The notes under the pieces are model-generated. The model had not been told where the DNA came from. It searched no databases and saw nothing but the letters and a program-made list of their open reading frames with translations. This document shows, one piece after another, positions 51,662 through 63,790 of a DNA stretch of 64,000 nt. Source of the stretch: Hyperoodon ampullatus (lineage: Eukaryota; Chordata; Mammalia; Artiodactyla; Ziphiidae); assembly GCA_949752795.1 (NCBI GenBank), contig CATKHW010000424.1, positions 372,001 through 436,000 of the forward strand. Direction: 5' to 3'. Position numbers and translations under genes: made by a program. How positions within the stretch are numbered: position 1 is the stretch's first letter; every line of letters begins with the position of its first letter.

Positions 51662-52005
51662 GAAAAAAAAATGTCATGAAGAACATAGGCGTAAGACAGA
51701 AATAAAGACACAGACTTACTTGAGAATGGACTTGAGGATATGGGGAGGGGGAAGAGTAAGCTGTGACAAAGCGAAAGAGAGGCATGGATATATATACACT
51801 ACCAAACGTAAGGTAGATAGATAGTGGGAAGCAGCCACAGAGCACAGGGAGATCAGCTGGGTGCTTTGTGACTGCCTGGAGGGGTGGAATGGGGAGGGAG
51901 GGAGGGAGGGAGATGCATGAGGGAAGGGATGTGGGAACAGATGTATATGTATGACTGATTCACTTGGTTATAAAGCAGAAAATAATTAAAAAACAAACAA
52001 AAAAC
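51662..52005 (+). other. L1 3' UTR and A-rich tail
   Basis: Contains the G-rich tract gggagggagggagggaggga (51,892-51,911), a common feature of L1 3' UTRs with G-quadruplex potential. It then reads tatatgtatgactgattcac and a tail of A and A/C simple sequence. It is the same 3' UTR type as fragment 1 at 21,120-21,518. Confidence 0.88.
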
Positions 52006-53370
52006 AAAAACAAACAAACAAAAAAATAAACCGGGAAATTCTTTACAATTCCTTCGGGGCTCTGATGAAACCTAGAATGACCCTATCTACAACGACAGCT
52101 GGATGTGGCATAAGACTGGACACTTGGGACTGAGAGGATTGGTGAGATTGGGTGAGCAAATGCAGACCTTTTAAAGCAATAATGCGTGGCACACATTCCC
52201 AGGGTCCCAACTCTCCAGGTTGAAGGGAATATTACTACAGCTATAAAATGTACGGGAAACCTAGAGAATGGACACACTCTGAATACGAAAGGTTTCTAGA
52301 ACTCAACTAATAGTCCCTCTCCTGGTTCTCCAGCTAGAATTTCCAACTGCTTTACTATCAATCTCCCAACTTGGAGAGAGAGCCCCTTTAACCTCCTGGT
52401 TCGCACAGTTTGCCAATTTGGCAGAGGATGAAAGGGAAGAGGGAGAATCAATGAGAGAGTAGCTGTTAGGCATTTGGACGGGCATATGTCACTCTAATTT
52501 CCCAGCAGGAAGAAGAATTAACCAAAGTCTCAGCCACCCGCCGGGAACCAGTATAGGTCCTGAACCAAAAGTTTGGATTGGCGGTCAGCTCAAAAAAACA
52601 AGTTGAAAAATGGAGCTCAGGGGCACAGCAATTCACAAACTGGCAGAGTAATAAAGGACAACTATAGTCCAAAAACCTGTTGAGGGAAGGCAACCAGGAG
52701 GACTTGAAAGCGAGCCAGTATAGCAGGAAACAGATATCAAGAGGTACATTGGAATCACCTTTAAAGCACAGGAAGAGGGTCACAACTTCGACAATGATGC
52801 ACTTGGCCAAAAATGGTGTATGCGTTTTCTCCTGAATATATTTAGGAGAAAATGCAAACGACCTTTTTGCCCAAGCAAGCAAGTGTGCAATGCAAATCTG
52901 CACTACAAAGAAGTATCACTTCCCAGCGGTCAAAAGGGACATCCACAAAATGTGTAAAAACCAGAAAGGCAAGACAGGCCCTGGAGAACAGGGAGCCTAG
53001 TTATGCTGATGGGCAGGATGTAAATTGCCACCTGCCTCTCTGGAGGAGTGCAATGTGTCCCCTAAAATAATTAAACAACAGAGCTACAGAGCCAAGGGAA
53101 CTTCCAGTCTAGGGAATATACCTTGGTAAAACTGAAATTCAGTAAGACAGAGCCACCCCAAAATTTAGGGCTGCACTGCTTACAAGAACCTCAACTTGGG
53201 TACACTTTAAATATCCCCGGAAAGACAAAATTGGTTCAAGAAATTGTGGTACTTACGTACAATGGAATATCCCTCAGCCATGAAATCAATGTCATAAGGC
53301 AAGTAGCAGCAAAATGATTTTATTCAGGTACGATGATTCTAAGTGAAATAAGTCACAGAGAAAAAGAAAC

Positions 53371-55109
53371 TTATCATAACATATCACTTATGAACGTCCT
53401 GTAAACATGGCTACACATGAACTGAGTTAGGAAAGAGAACAGAGTCTCACATTTAGAAAACACTCTTATGCCTGCTTAAGGGGAAAGGAGAGGAGGGGTG
53501 ATGCATAAAACCAGAGTTTGATATTCGTATAGCTACTGTTCCAAAAACCAAATATGGAATAGACAAGACCTACACCTTCCTCAGTGAAAGGGACTCAAAA
53601 CCCCATATTTCCCGCAGAGGAATATATATGATTAGTAAGAATCTGAAAACCTATGTATTGATATGTCTCCATAAGGGAATGAAGTGGGTCTAGACTGGCA
53701 TAAACATGGCAGTGAGAATAAGCTCAAACCCACTATAAAAAGGAATTTCATAAACAAAACAAAAAAACAGGGAAATTCTTTAAAATTCCTACAGTGTCTC
53801 TGATGAAACCTGAAATGGCCCTCTGTACAAGGACAGCTGGATGTGGCATAAGGCTGGACACTTGGGACTGAGAAGTTTGATGAGATTCAGTGAGCAAATT
53901 CAGACCATTTAAAGCAATAATGCGTGACACACATTCCAAGTGCCCCAACTCTCCAGGTTGAAGGGAATACTACTACAGCTATGACATGTACGGAATACCT
54001 AGAGAATGGACACACTGTGAATACGAAAGGTTCCTAAAACTCAACTAATAGTCCCTCTCATGGTGCTCCGATTTGAATTTCCAACTGCTTTACTATCAAT
54101 CTCCCAACCTGGAGAGACAGCCCCTTTAACCTCCTGATTCGCACAGGTTGCAAATTAGGCAGAGGATGAAAGGAAAGTTGGAGAACCAATGAGAGAGTAG
54201 CTGTTAGGCATTTAGATGGGCACATGTCACTCTAATTTCCCAGAAGAAACAAGAATTAACTAAAGTCTCAGTCACCCGCCGGGAACCAGTATAAATCCTG
54301 AAGCAAATTTTTTGACTTGCGGTCAGCTCACAAAAACGAGTTGAAAATGGAGCTCAGGGGCACAGCAATTAACAAATTGGCAGAGTAATAAAGGGCAACT
54401 ATCGTCCAAAAATCTGTTGAGGGAAGGCAACCAGGCGGACATGAAAGCGAGCCAGAATAGCAGGAAACAGATTTCAAGAGGTACATTGGAATCACCTTTA
54501 AATCACAGGAAGAGGGGCGCAATTTGTTACAATGATGCACTTGCCCAAAAAGGTTGTATGCGTTTCCTGCGGAATATATTCAGGAGGAAATGCATACGCC
54601 TTTTTTGACCAAGCAAGCAAGCGGGCTATGCAAATCTGCACAACAAAGAAGTATCACTTCCCACTGGTCAAAAGGTACATGCGCAAAATGTGTAAAAACC
54701 AGAAAGGCAAGACAGGCCATGGAGAATAGGGAGCATAGTTATGCTGATGTGCAGGATGTAAATTGCCAACTGCATCTCTGGAGCAGTGCATTGTGTTCCC
54801 TAAAACAAGTAAACAACAGAGCTACAGAGCAAAGTGCACTTCCAGTTTAGGGAATATACCTTGGGAAAACAGAATATCAATAAGACAGAGCCACCCCAAA
54901 ATTTAGGGCGGCACTGCTTACAAGAACCTCAACTTGGATACAACTTAAATATCCCAGGAAAACAAAAATTGTTCAAGAAATTGTGGTACTTACGTACGAT
55001 GGAATATCCAACTGCCATGTAAACAATGTCATAAGGCCAGTAGCAGCAAAATGAGTGGATTGAGGTACGATGATTCTAAGTGAAATAAGTCACAGAGAAA
55101 AAGAGACTT
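53371..55109 (+). repeat. L1-derived satellite unit U6
   Basis: 1,739 bp. The palindrome is at 54,541-54,612, a 'gtttcctgc/ggaggaaa' type with a few arm mismatches (ttgcccaa on the left, gaccaa on the right). Confidence 0.93.
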
Positions 55110-56842
55110 ATCATAAGATATCACTTATGAAGGTCCTGTAAACATGGCTACACATGAACTGAGTTAGGAAAGAGAACAGAGTCTCAAATTTCGAAAACAC
55201 TCTTATGCCTGCTCAAGATGGAAAGAGAGGTGGAGTGATGCATAAAACCAGAGTTTGATAATAGTACAGGTACCGTTCCAAAAACCATCTACGGAATAGA
55301 CAAGACCTACACCTTCCTCAGTGAAAGGGACTTCAAACCCCATATTTCCCGCAGAGGAATATATCTGACTAGTAAGAATCTTAAAACTTATGTATTGATA
55401 TGTTTCCGTAAAGGAATCAAGTGTGTCTATACTGGCATAAACATGGCCGTGGGAATCAGTTCAAACCCACTATAAAAAGGAATTTCAAAATCAAATGAAA
55501 AGAACATGGAAATTCTTTACAATTCCTTCAAGGGTTCTGATGAAACCTGGAATGACCCTATCTACAATGACAGCTGGATGTGGCATAAGGCTGGAATCTT
55601 GGGACTTAGAGGATTGGTGAGATTCGGTGAGCAAATGCAGACCATTTAAAGCAATAATGCGTGGCACACATTCCAAGGGTCCAACTCTCCAGGTTGATGG
55701 GAATATTACTACAGCTATAATATGTACGGGAATCCTAGAGAATGGACACACTGTGAATACGAAATGTTTTTAAACTCAACTAATAGTCCCTCTCCTGGTG
55801 CTCCGGTTTGACTTTCCAACTGTTTTCCTATCTATCTCCCAACTTGGAGAGACATCCCCTTTAACCTCCTGGTTCGCACAGTTTGCCAATTTGGCAGAGG
55901 ATGAAAGGGAAGAGGGAGAACCAATGAGAAAGTAGTTGTTTAGCATTTGGATGGGCACATGTCACTCTAATTTCCGGGCAGGAAGAAGAATTAACCAAAG
56001 TCTCAGCCACCCACCGAGAACCAGTATATGTTATGAACCAATATTTTGGACTCGCTCTCAGCTCACCAGAAAACGAGTTGAAAAATTGAGCTCAGGGGCA
56101 CAGCAATTCACAAACTGGCAGAGTAATAAAGGACAACTATCATCCAAAAATCTGTTGAGGGAAGGCAACGAGGCGGGCTTGAAAGCGAGCCAGAATAGCA
56201 GGAAACAGATTTCAAGAGGTACATTGGAATCGCCTTTAAATCACAGGAAGAGTGGCACAACATCGACAATGATGCACTTGGCCAAAAAGGGCGTATGCGT
56301 TTTCTCCTGAATATATTCAGGAGAAAACGCATACGCCCTTCTTGGCCAAGCAAACAAGCGGGCAATGAAAATCTGCACTACAAAGAAGTTTCACTTCTCA
56401 CCAGTCAAAAGGGACATCTGCAAAATGTGTAAAATCCAGAAAGGCAAGACTGGCCCTGGAGAAAAGGGAGCCTAGTTATGCTGATGGGCGGGATGTAACT
56501 TTCCAACTGCCTCTATGGGGGAGTGCATTGTGTTCCCTAAAACAAGTAAACAACACAGCTACAGTGCCAAGGGCACTTCCAGTCTAGGGAATATACCATG
56601 GGAAAACTGAAAATAAATAAGACAGAGCCACCCCAAAATTTAGGGCTGCACTGCTTACAAGAACCTCAACTTGGGTACACCTTAAATATGCCAGGAAAGA
56701 CAAAATTGGTTCAAGAAATTGTACTTACGTACGATGGAATATCCCTCAGCCATGAAATCAATGTCATAAGGCCAGTAGCAGCAAAATGATTGCATTCAGG
56801 TACGATGATTCTAAGTGAAATAAGTCACAGAGAAAAAGAAAC
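55110..56842 (+). repeat. L1-derived satellite unit U7
   Basis: 1,733 bp. It contains the best-preserved palindrome (56,278-56,349). It shares the three-base loss in 'gaaattgtacttacg' with U2. Confidence 0.93.
56278..56349. repeat. 72-bp palindrome, best copy (one mismatch in 36 pairs)
   Basis: The left arm runs from ttggccaaaaagggcgtatg to tcctgaata; the right arm is its reverse complement except for a single c (cttcttgg). The centre is tcctgaatatattcagga with no spacer. The right arm runs directly into the part of the unit that resembles L1 ORF2 (gccaagcaa... aatgaaaatctgcactac). Confidence 0.95.
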
Positions 56843-58579
56843 TTATCATAAGATATCACTTATGAAGTTCCTGTAAACATGGCTACACATGAACTGAGTT
56901 AGGAATGAGAACAGAGTCTCACGTTTACAAAACACTCTTATGCCTGCTTAAGAGGAAAGTAGCTGAGGGCTGATGAATAAAACCAGAGTTTGATATTCGT
57001 ACAGCTACCGTTCCAAAAATCAAATATGGAATAGACAAGACCTACACCTTCCTCAGTAAACGGGACTCAAAACCCCATATTTCCCACAGAGGAATATATC
57101 TGACTAGTAAGAATCTTAAAACCTATGTATTGATATGTCTCCATAATAGAATGAAGTGGGTCAAAACTGGCATAAACATGGCAGTGAGAATCACCTCAAA
57201 CCCACTATAAAAAGGAATTTCAAAAACAAAACAAAAAAACAGGGATTCTTTACAATTCCTACAGGGGCTCTGATGAAACCTGGAATGACCCTCTCTACAA
57301 GGACAGCTGGATGTGGCATAAGCCTGGACACTTGGGACTGAGAGGCTTGGTGAGATTCAGTGAGCAAATGCAGACCATTTAAAGCAATAATGCGTGGCAC
57401 ACATTCCAAGGTTCCCAACACTCAAGGTTGAAGGGAATATTACTACAGCTATAACATGTACGGGAAACCTAGAGAATGGACACACTGTGACTACGAAAGT
57501 TTTCTAAAACTCAACGAAGGGTCCCTCTTATGGTGCTCCAGTTGGAATTTCCAACTGCTTTATTATCAATCTCCCAAATTTGAGAGACATCCCCTTTAAC
57601 CTCCTAGTTCTCACAGGTTGCCAGTTTGGCAGAGGATGAAAGGGAATAGGGAGAACCAATGAGAGAATAGCTGTAAGGCATTTGGATGGGCACATGTCAC
57701 TCTAATTGTGCGGCAGGAAGAAGAATTAATCAAATTCTCAGCCACCCACTGGGAACCTGTATAGATCCTGAACAAAAATTTTGGACTTGTCGTCAGCTCA
57801 CAAAAACTTGAGTTGAAAAATGGAGCTCAGGGGCACAGCTATTCACAAACTGGCAGAGTACTAAAGGGCAACTATCGTCCAAAAATCTGTTGAGGGAAGG
57901 CAACGAGGTGGACTTGAATGCGAGCCGGAATAACAGGAATCAGATTTCAAGAGGTACATTGGAATCGCCTTCAAAGCACAGGAAGAAGGGCACAACCTCG
58001 ACCATGATGCACTTGGTCAAAAAGGACGTATTCGTTTTCTCCTGAATATATTCAGCAGAAAACGCATACGCTCTTTTTGGCCAAGCAAGCAAGCGGGCAA
58101 TGCAAATCTGCACTACAAAGAAGTATCACTTCCCACCGGTCAAAAGGGACATCCGCAAAATATGTAAAAACCAGACAGGCAAGATAGGCCCAAGAGAACA
58201 GGGAGCCTTGTTATGCTGATGGGCGGGATGTAATTTGCCAACTCCCTCTCTGGAGGAGTGCATTGTGTTCTCTAAAACAGGTAAAAACCAGACCTACAGA
58301 GCCAAGGGGACTACCAGTCTAGGGAATATACCTTGGGAAAAGTGAAAATCAATAAGAGAGAGGCACCCCAAAATTTAGGTCTGCACTGCTTACAAGAACC
58401 TCAACTTGGGTACACCTTAAATATCACAGCAAAGACAAAAATGGTTCAAGAAATTGTGTTACTAATGTACGATGGAATATCCCTCAGCCATGAAATCAAT
58501 GTCATAAAGCCAGTAGCAGCAAAATGAGTGGATTCAGGTACGATGATTCTAAGTGAAATAAGTCACAGAGAAAAAGTAA
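56843..58579 (+). repeat. L1-derived satellite unit U8
   Basis: 1,737 bp. The palindrome is at 58,013-58,084. It shares 'cttatggtgctcc' and 'attgtgcggcagg' variants with U3. Confidence 0.93.
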
Positions 58580-60318
58580 CCTATGATAAGATATCACTTA
58601 TGAAGGTCCTGTAAACATGGCTACACATGAACTGAGTTAGGAAACAGAACAGAGCCTCTCATTTAGAAAACACTCTTATGCCTTCTTAAGGGGAAAGGAG
58701 AGGAGGGGTGATGCATAAAACCAGAGTTTGATATTCGTACAGGAACCATTCCAAAAACCAAATATGGAATAGACAAGACATACACCTTCCTAAGTGAAAG
58801 GGACACAGAACCCCATATTTCCCGCAGAGGAATATATGTGACTAGTAATAATCTTAAAACCTATATATTGATATGTCTCCATAAGGGAAACAAGTGTGTC
58901 TAGACTGGCATTAACATGGCAGTGAGAATCAGCTCAAACCCACTATAAAAAGGAATTTCAAAAACAACAACAAAAAAAAGGGAAATTCTTTACAATTCCT
59001 TCAGGGGCTCTGATGAAACCTAGAATGACCCTATCTACAATGACAGCTGGATGTGGCATAAGGCTGGACACTTGTGACTGAGAGAATTGGTGAGACTCGG
59101 TGAGCAAATGCATACCTTTTAAAGCAATAATGTGTGGCACACATTCCAATGGTCCCAACTCTCCAGGTTGAAGAGAATATTACTACAGCTATAACATGTA
59201 CGGGAAACCTAGAGAATGGACACACTGTGAATAAGAAAGGTTTCCAAAACTCAACTAATAATCCCTCTCCTGGTGCTCCGGTTTGACTTTCATACTGCTT
59301 TACTATCAATCTCCCAACTTGGAGAGACAGCCCATTTAACCTCCTCGTTCGCACAGGTGGCCAATTTGGCAGAGAATGAAAGGGAAGAGGGAGAACCAAT
59401 GAGAGAGTAGCTATTAGGCATTTGGACGGGGACATTTCACTCTAATTTCCCGGCAGGAAGAAGAATTAATCAAAGTCTCAGCCACACACTGGGAACCTGT
59501 ATAGGTCCTGAACCAAAATTTTGGACTTGCGGTCAGCTCACAAAAAACGAGTTGAAAAATGGAGCTCAGGGGCACAGCAATTCACAAACTGGCAGAGTAC
59601 TAAAGTGCAACTATCGTCCAAAAATCTATAGAGGGAAGGCAACGAGGCAGACTGGAAAGCGATCCAGAATAGCAGGAAACAGATTTCAAGGGGTACATTG
59701 GAATCACATTCAAACCACATGAAGAGGGGCACAACTTCGACAATGATGCACTTGGTCAAAAAGGTCGTATGCGTTGTCTCCTGAATATATTCAGGAGAAA
59801 ACACATACGCCCTTTTTGGCCAAGCAAGCAAGCGGTCAATGCAAATCTGCACTACAAAATGTATCACTTCCCACGGGTCAAAAGGGACATCCGCAAAATG
59901 TGTAAAAACCAGAAAGGCAAGACAGGCCCTGGAGAACAGAGAGCCCAGTTATGCTGAAGGGCAGGATGTAAATTACCAACTGCCTTTGTGGAGGAGTTCA
60001 CTGTGTTCCCTAAAATTAGTAAACAAGAGAGCTAGTGAACCAAGGGAAATTCCAGTCTAGGGAATATACCTTGGGAAAACTGAAAATCAATAAGACAGAG
60101 CCACCCCAAATTTGGGGCTGCACTGCTTACAGGAACCTCAACTTAGGTACACCTTAAATATCCCAGGCAGGACAAAAATGGTTTAAGAAATTGTATTACT
60201 TATGGAGGATGGAATATCCCCCAGCCATGAAATCAATGTCATGAGGCCAGTAGCAGCAAAATGAGTGGATTCAGGTACGATGATTCTAAGTGAAATAAGT
60301 CACAGAGAAAAGGAAACT
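58580..60318 (+). repeat. L1-derived satellite unit U9
   Basis: 1,739 bp. The palindrome is at 59,752-59,823. Its last 500 bp share 'gcgttgtc', 'actacaaaatgtatcac' and 'tttgtggaggagttcactg' with U11, two units away. Confidence 0.93.
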
Positions 60319-62055
60319 TATCATAAGATATCACTTATGAAGGTCCTGTAAACATGGCTACACATGAAATGAGTTAGGAAAGAGAACAGAGTCTCACATT
60401 TAGAAAACAATCTTATGCCTGCCTAACGGGGAAGGAGAGGTGGGGTGATGCATAAAACCAGAGTTTGATATTAGTACAGGTACCGTTCCAAAAAACCAAC
60501 TATGAATTATACAAGTCCTACACCTTCGTCAGTGAAAGGGACTCAAAACCCCATATTTCCCGCAGAGGAATATATCTGACTAGTAAGAATCTTAAAACTT
60601 ATGTACTGATATGTCTCCGTAAGGGAATCAAGCGTGTCTAGACTGGCATAAACATGGCAGTGAAAATCAGCTCAAACCCACTATAAAAAGGAATTTGAAA
60701 AACCAAACAAAAAATAGGGAAATTCTTTACAATTCCTTCAGGGGCTCTGATGAAACCTGGAATGACCCTATCTACAACGACTGCTGGATGTGGCATAAGG
60801 CTGGACACTTGGGACTGAGAGGACTGGTGAGATTGGGTCAGCAAAAGCAGACCATTTAAAGCAATAATGCGTGGCACACATTCCAAGGATCCCAACTCTC
60901 CAGGTTGAAGGGAATATTACTACAGCTATAACATGTACGGGAAACCAAGTAATGGACACACTGTGAATACGAAAGGTTTCTAAAACTCAACTAATAGTCC
61001 CTCTCCTGGTGCTTCAGTTTGTATTTCCAACTGCTTTACTATCAATCTCCCAACTTGGAGAGACAGACCCTTTAACCTCCTTGTTCTCAAAGGTTGCCAT
61101 TTTGGCAGAGGATGAAAGGAAAGATGGAGAACCAATGAGAGAGTAGCTGTCAGGCATTTGGACGGGCACATGTCACTCTAAATTCCTGGCAGAAATAAGA
61201 ATTAACCAAAGTCTCAGCCACACGCCGGGAACCAGTATAGATCCTGAAGCAAAATTTTGGACTTGCGGTCAGCTCACAAAAAACGAGTTGAAAAATGGAG
61301 CTCAGGGGCACAGCAATTCACAAACTTGTAGAGTAATAAAGGGCAACTACCGTCCAAAAATCTGTTGAGGGAAGGCAACGAGGCGTACTTGAGAGGGAAC
61401 CAGAATAGCAGGAAACAGATTTCAAGAGGTACATGGGAATCGTCTTTAAAACACAGGAAGAGGGGCACAATTTCGACCATGATGCACTTGCCCAAAAAGA
61501 GCGTATGCGTTTCCTCCTGAATGTAATCAGGAGGAAACACATACGCCCTTTTTGGCCAAGCAAGCAAGCGGGCAATGAAATTCTGCAGTACAAAGAAGTA
61601 TCATTTCCAAGCGGTCAAAAGGGACATCTGCAAAATGTGTAAAAAACAGAAAGGCAAGATATGCCCTGGAGAACAGGGAGCCTAGTTATGCTGATGGGCA
61701 GGATGTAAATTGCCAACTGCCTCTCTGGAGGAGTGCAATGTGTTCCCTTAAACAATTAAACAACAGAGCTACAGAGCCAAGGGCACTTCCAGTCTAGGGA
61801 TTTTACCTTGGGAAAACTGAAAATCAATAAGACAGAGCCACCCCAAAATTTAGGGCTGCACTGCTTACAAGAACCTAAACTTGGGTACACCTAAAATATC
61901 CCAGGAAAGACAAAATTGGTTCAAGAAATTTTGGTACTTACGTACGATGGATTATCCCTCAGCCATGAAATCAATGTCATAAGGCCAGTAGCAGCAAAAT
62001 GGGTGGCTTCAGGTACGATGATTCTAAGTGAAATAAGTCACAGAGAAAAATAAAC
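60319..62055 (+). repeat. L1-derived satellite unit U10
   Basis: 1,737 bp. The palindrome is at 61,488-61,559, 'gtttcctcc/ggaggaaac' type with atgtaatca at the centre. It shares 'gaaattctgcagtacaaag' with U4 and a2. Confidence 0.93.
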
Positions 62056-63790
62056 TTATCATAAGATATCACTTATGAAGGTCCTGTAAACATGGCTACA
62101 CATGAACAGAGTTAGGAAAGAGAAAAGAGCTTCTCATTTAGAAAACACTCTTATGCCTGCTTAAGGGGAAAGGAGAGGAGGGGTGATGCATAAAACCAGA
62201 GTTTGATATTCGTACAGGTACCATTCCAAAAACCAAATATGGAATAGACAAGACCTACACCTTCCTCAGTGAAAGGGACTCAAAACCCCATATTTCCCGC
62301 AGAGGAATATATCTGACTAGTAATAATCTTAAAACCTATATATTGATATGTCTCCATAAGGGAATCAAGTGTGTCTAGACTGGCATTAACATGGCAGTGA
62401 GAATCAGCTCAAACCCACTATAAAAAGGAATTTCAAAAACAACAAATAAAAAACCGGGAAATTCTTTACAATTCCTTCAGGGGCTCTGATGAAACCTAGA
62501 ATGACCCTATCTACAACGACAGCTGGATGTGGCATAAGGCTGGACACTTGGGACTGAGATGATAGGTGAGATTGGGTGAGCAAATGCAGACCTTTTAAAG
62601 CAATAATGTGTGGCACACATTCCAATGGTCCCAATTCTCCAGGTTGAAGGGAATATTACTAAAGCTATAACATGTACGGGAAACCTAGAGAATGGATATA
62701 CTCTGAATACAAAATATTTCTAGAACTCAACTAATTGTCCCTCTCCTGGTTCTCCAGCTAGAATTTCCAACTGCTTTACTAGCAATCTCCCAAATTGGAG
62801 AGACAGGCCCTTTAACCTCCTGGTTCGCACAGGTTGCCAATTTGGCAGAGGATGAAAGGGAAGAGGGAGAACCAATGAGAGAGTAGCTATTAGGCATTTG
62901 GACGGGCACATGTCACTCTAATTTACCCGCAGGAGGAAGAATTAATCAAAGTCTCAGCCACACACTGGGAACCTGTATAAGTCCTGAACCAAAATTTTGG
63001 ACTTGCGGTCAGCTCACAAAAAACGAGTTGAATAATGGAGCCCAGGGGCACAGCAATTCACAAACTGGCAGAGTACTAAAGGGTAACTATCGTCCAAAAA
63101 TCTATTGAGGGAAGGCAACGAGGCGGACTTGAAAGTGATCCAGAAGAGCAGTAAACAGATTTCAAGGGGTACATTGGAATCACATTCAAACCACAGGAAG
63201 AGGGGCACAACGTCGACAATGATGCACTTGGCCAAAAATGTCGTATGCGTTGTCACCTGAATATATTCAGGAGGAAACACATACGCCCTTTTTGGCCAAG
63301 GAAGCAAGCGGGCAATGCAAATCTGCACTACAAAATGTATCACTTCCCACCGGTCAAAAGGGACATCCGCAAAATGTGTAAAAACCAGAAAGGCAAGACA
63401 GGCCCTGGAGAACAGAGAGCCCAGTTATGCTGATGGGCGGGATGTAAATTACCAACTGCCTTTGTGGAGGAGTTCACTGTGTTCCCTAAACAAGTAAACA
63501 AGAGAGCTACCGAACCAAGGGCACTTCCAGTCTAGGGAATATACCTTGGGAAAACTGAAAATCAATAAGACAGAGCCACCCCAAAATTGGGGCTTCACTG
63601 CTTACAGGAACCTCAACTTGTGTACACTTTAAATATCCCAGGAAAGACGAAAATGGTTTAAGACATTATATTACATACAGACGATGTAATATCCCCCATC
63701 CATGAAATCAATGTCATGAGGCCAGTAGCAGCAAAATGAGTGGATTCAGGTATAATGATTCTAAGTGAAATAAGTCACAGAGAAATGAAA
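62056..63790 (+). repeat. L1-derived satellite unit U11
   Basis: 1,735 bp. The palindrome is at 63,228-63,299, with a left arm gttgtcacc that no longer matches the right arm ggaggaaac. Its first half resembles U5, its second half U9. Confidence 0.93.

Larger units (their letters stand above)
45384..52005 (+). mobile_element. L1: Near full-length LINE-1 retrotransposon
   Basis: About 6.62 kb on the plus strand: GC-rich 5' UTR (45,384-46,870), ORF1 (46,871-47,785), a 58-bp spacer, ORF2 (47,844-51,661, broken) and a 3' UTR to about 52,005. It begins ggacttccgggtaagatggc, the usual intact L1 5' end. Candidate target-site duplications aaaaacaaacaaac are at 45,370-45,383 and 52,006-52,019, but the site is A/C simple sequence, so their exact edges are uncertain. 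The element interrupts only one unit of the array, so it arrived after the array was built. It cannot move by itself because ORF2 is disrupted, although ORF1 is open. Confidence 0.97.
44991..53370 (+). repeat. L1-derived satellite unit U5, split by a full-length L1
   Basis: Unit sequence occupies 44,991-45,383 and resumes near 52,006. Removing about 6.64 kb restores the normal 1.74-kb spacing. The palindrome is at 52,803-52,874. It shares 'ggttctccagctagaatttc' and an 'aaataaaccgggaaattc'-like joint with U11, which has no L1. Confidence 0.92.

Noticed and set aside
38705..63497. Recurrent frames of 60-145 codons in each L1-derived unit (e.g. 62,727-62,909 minus; 52,466-52,903 minus)
   Set aside because: They recur only because the unit recurs. 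Several overlapping frames on both strands are open in the same place, and each is broken in other units, so no coding constraint is seen.
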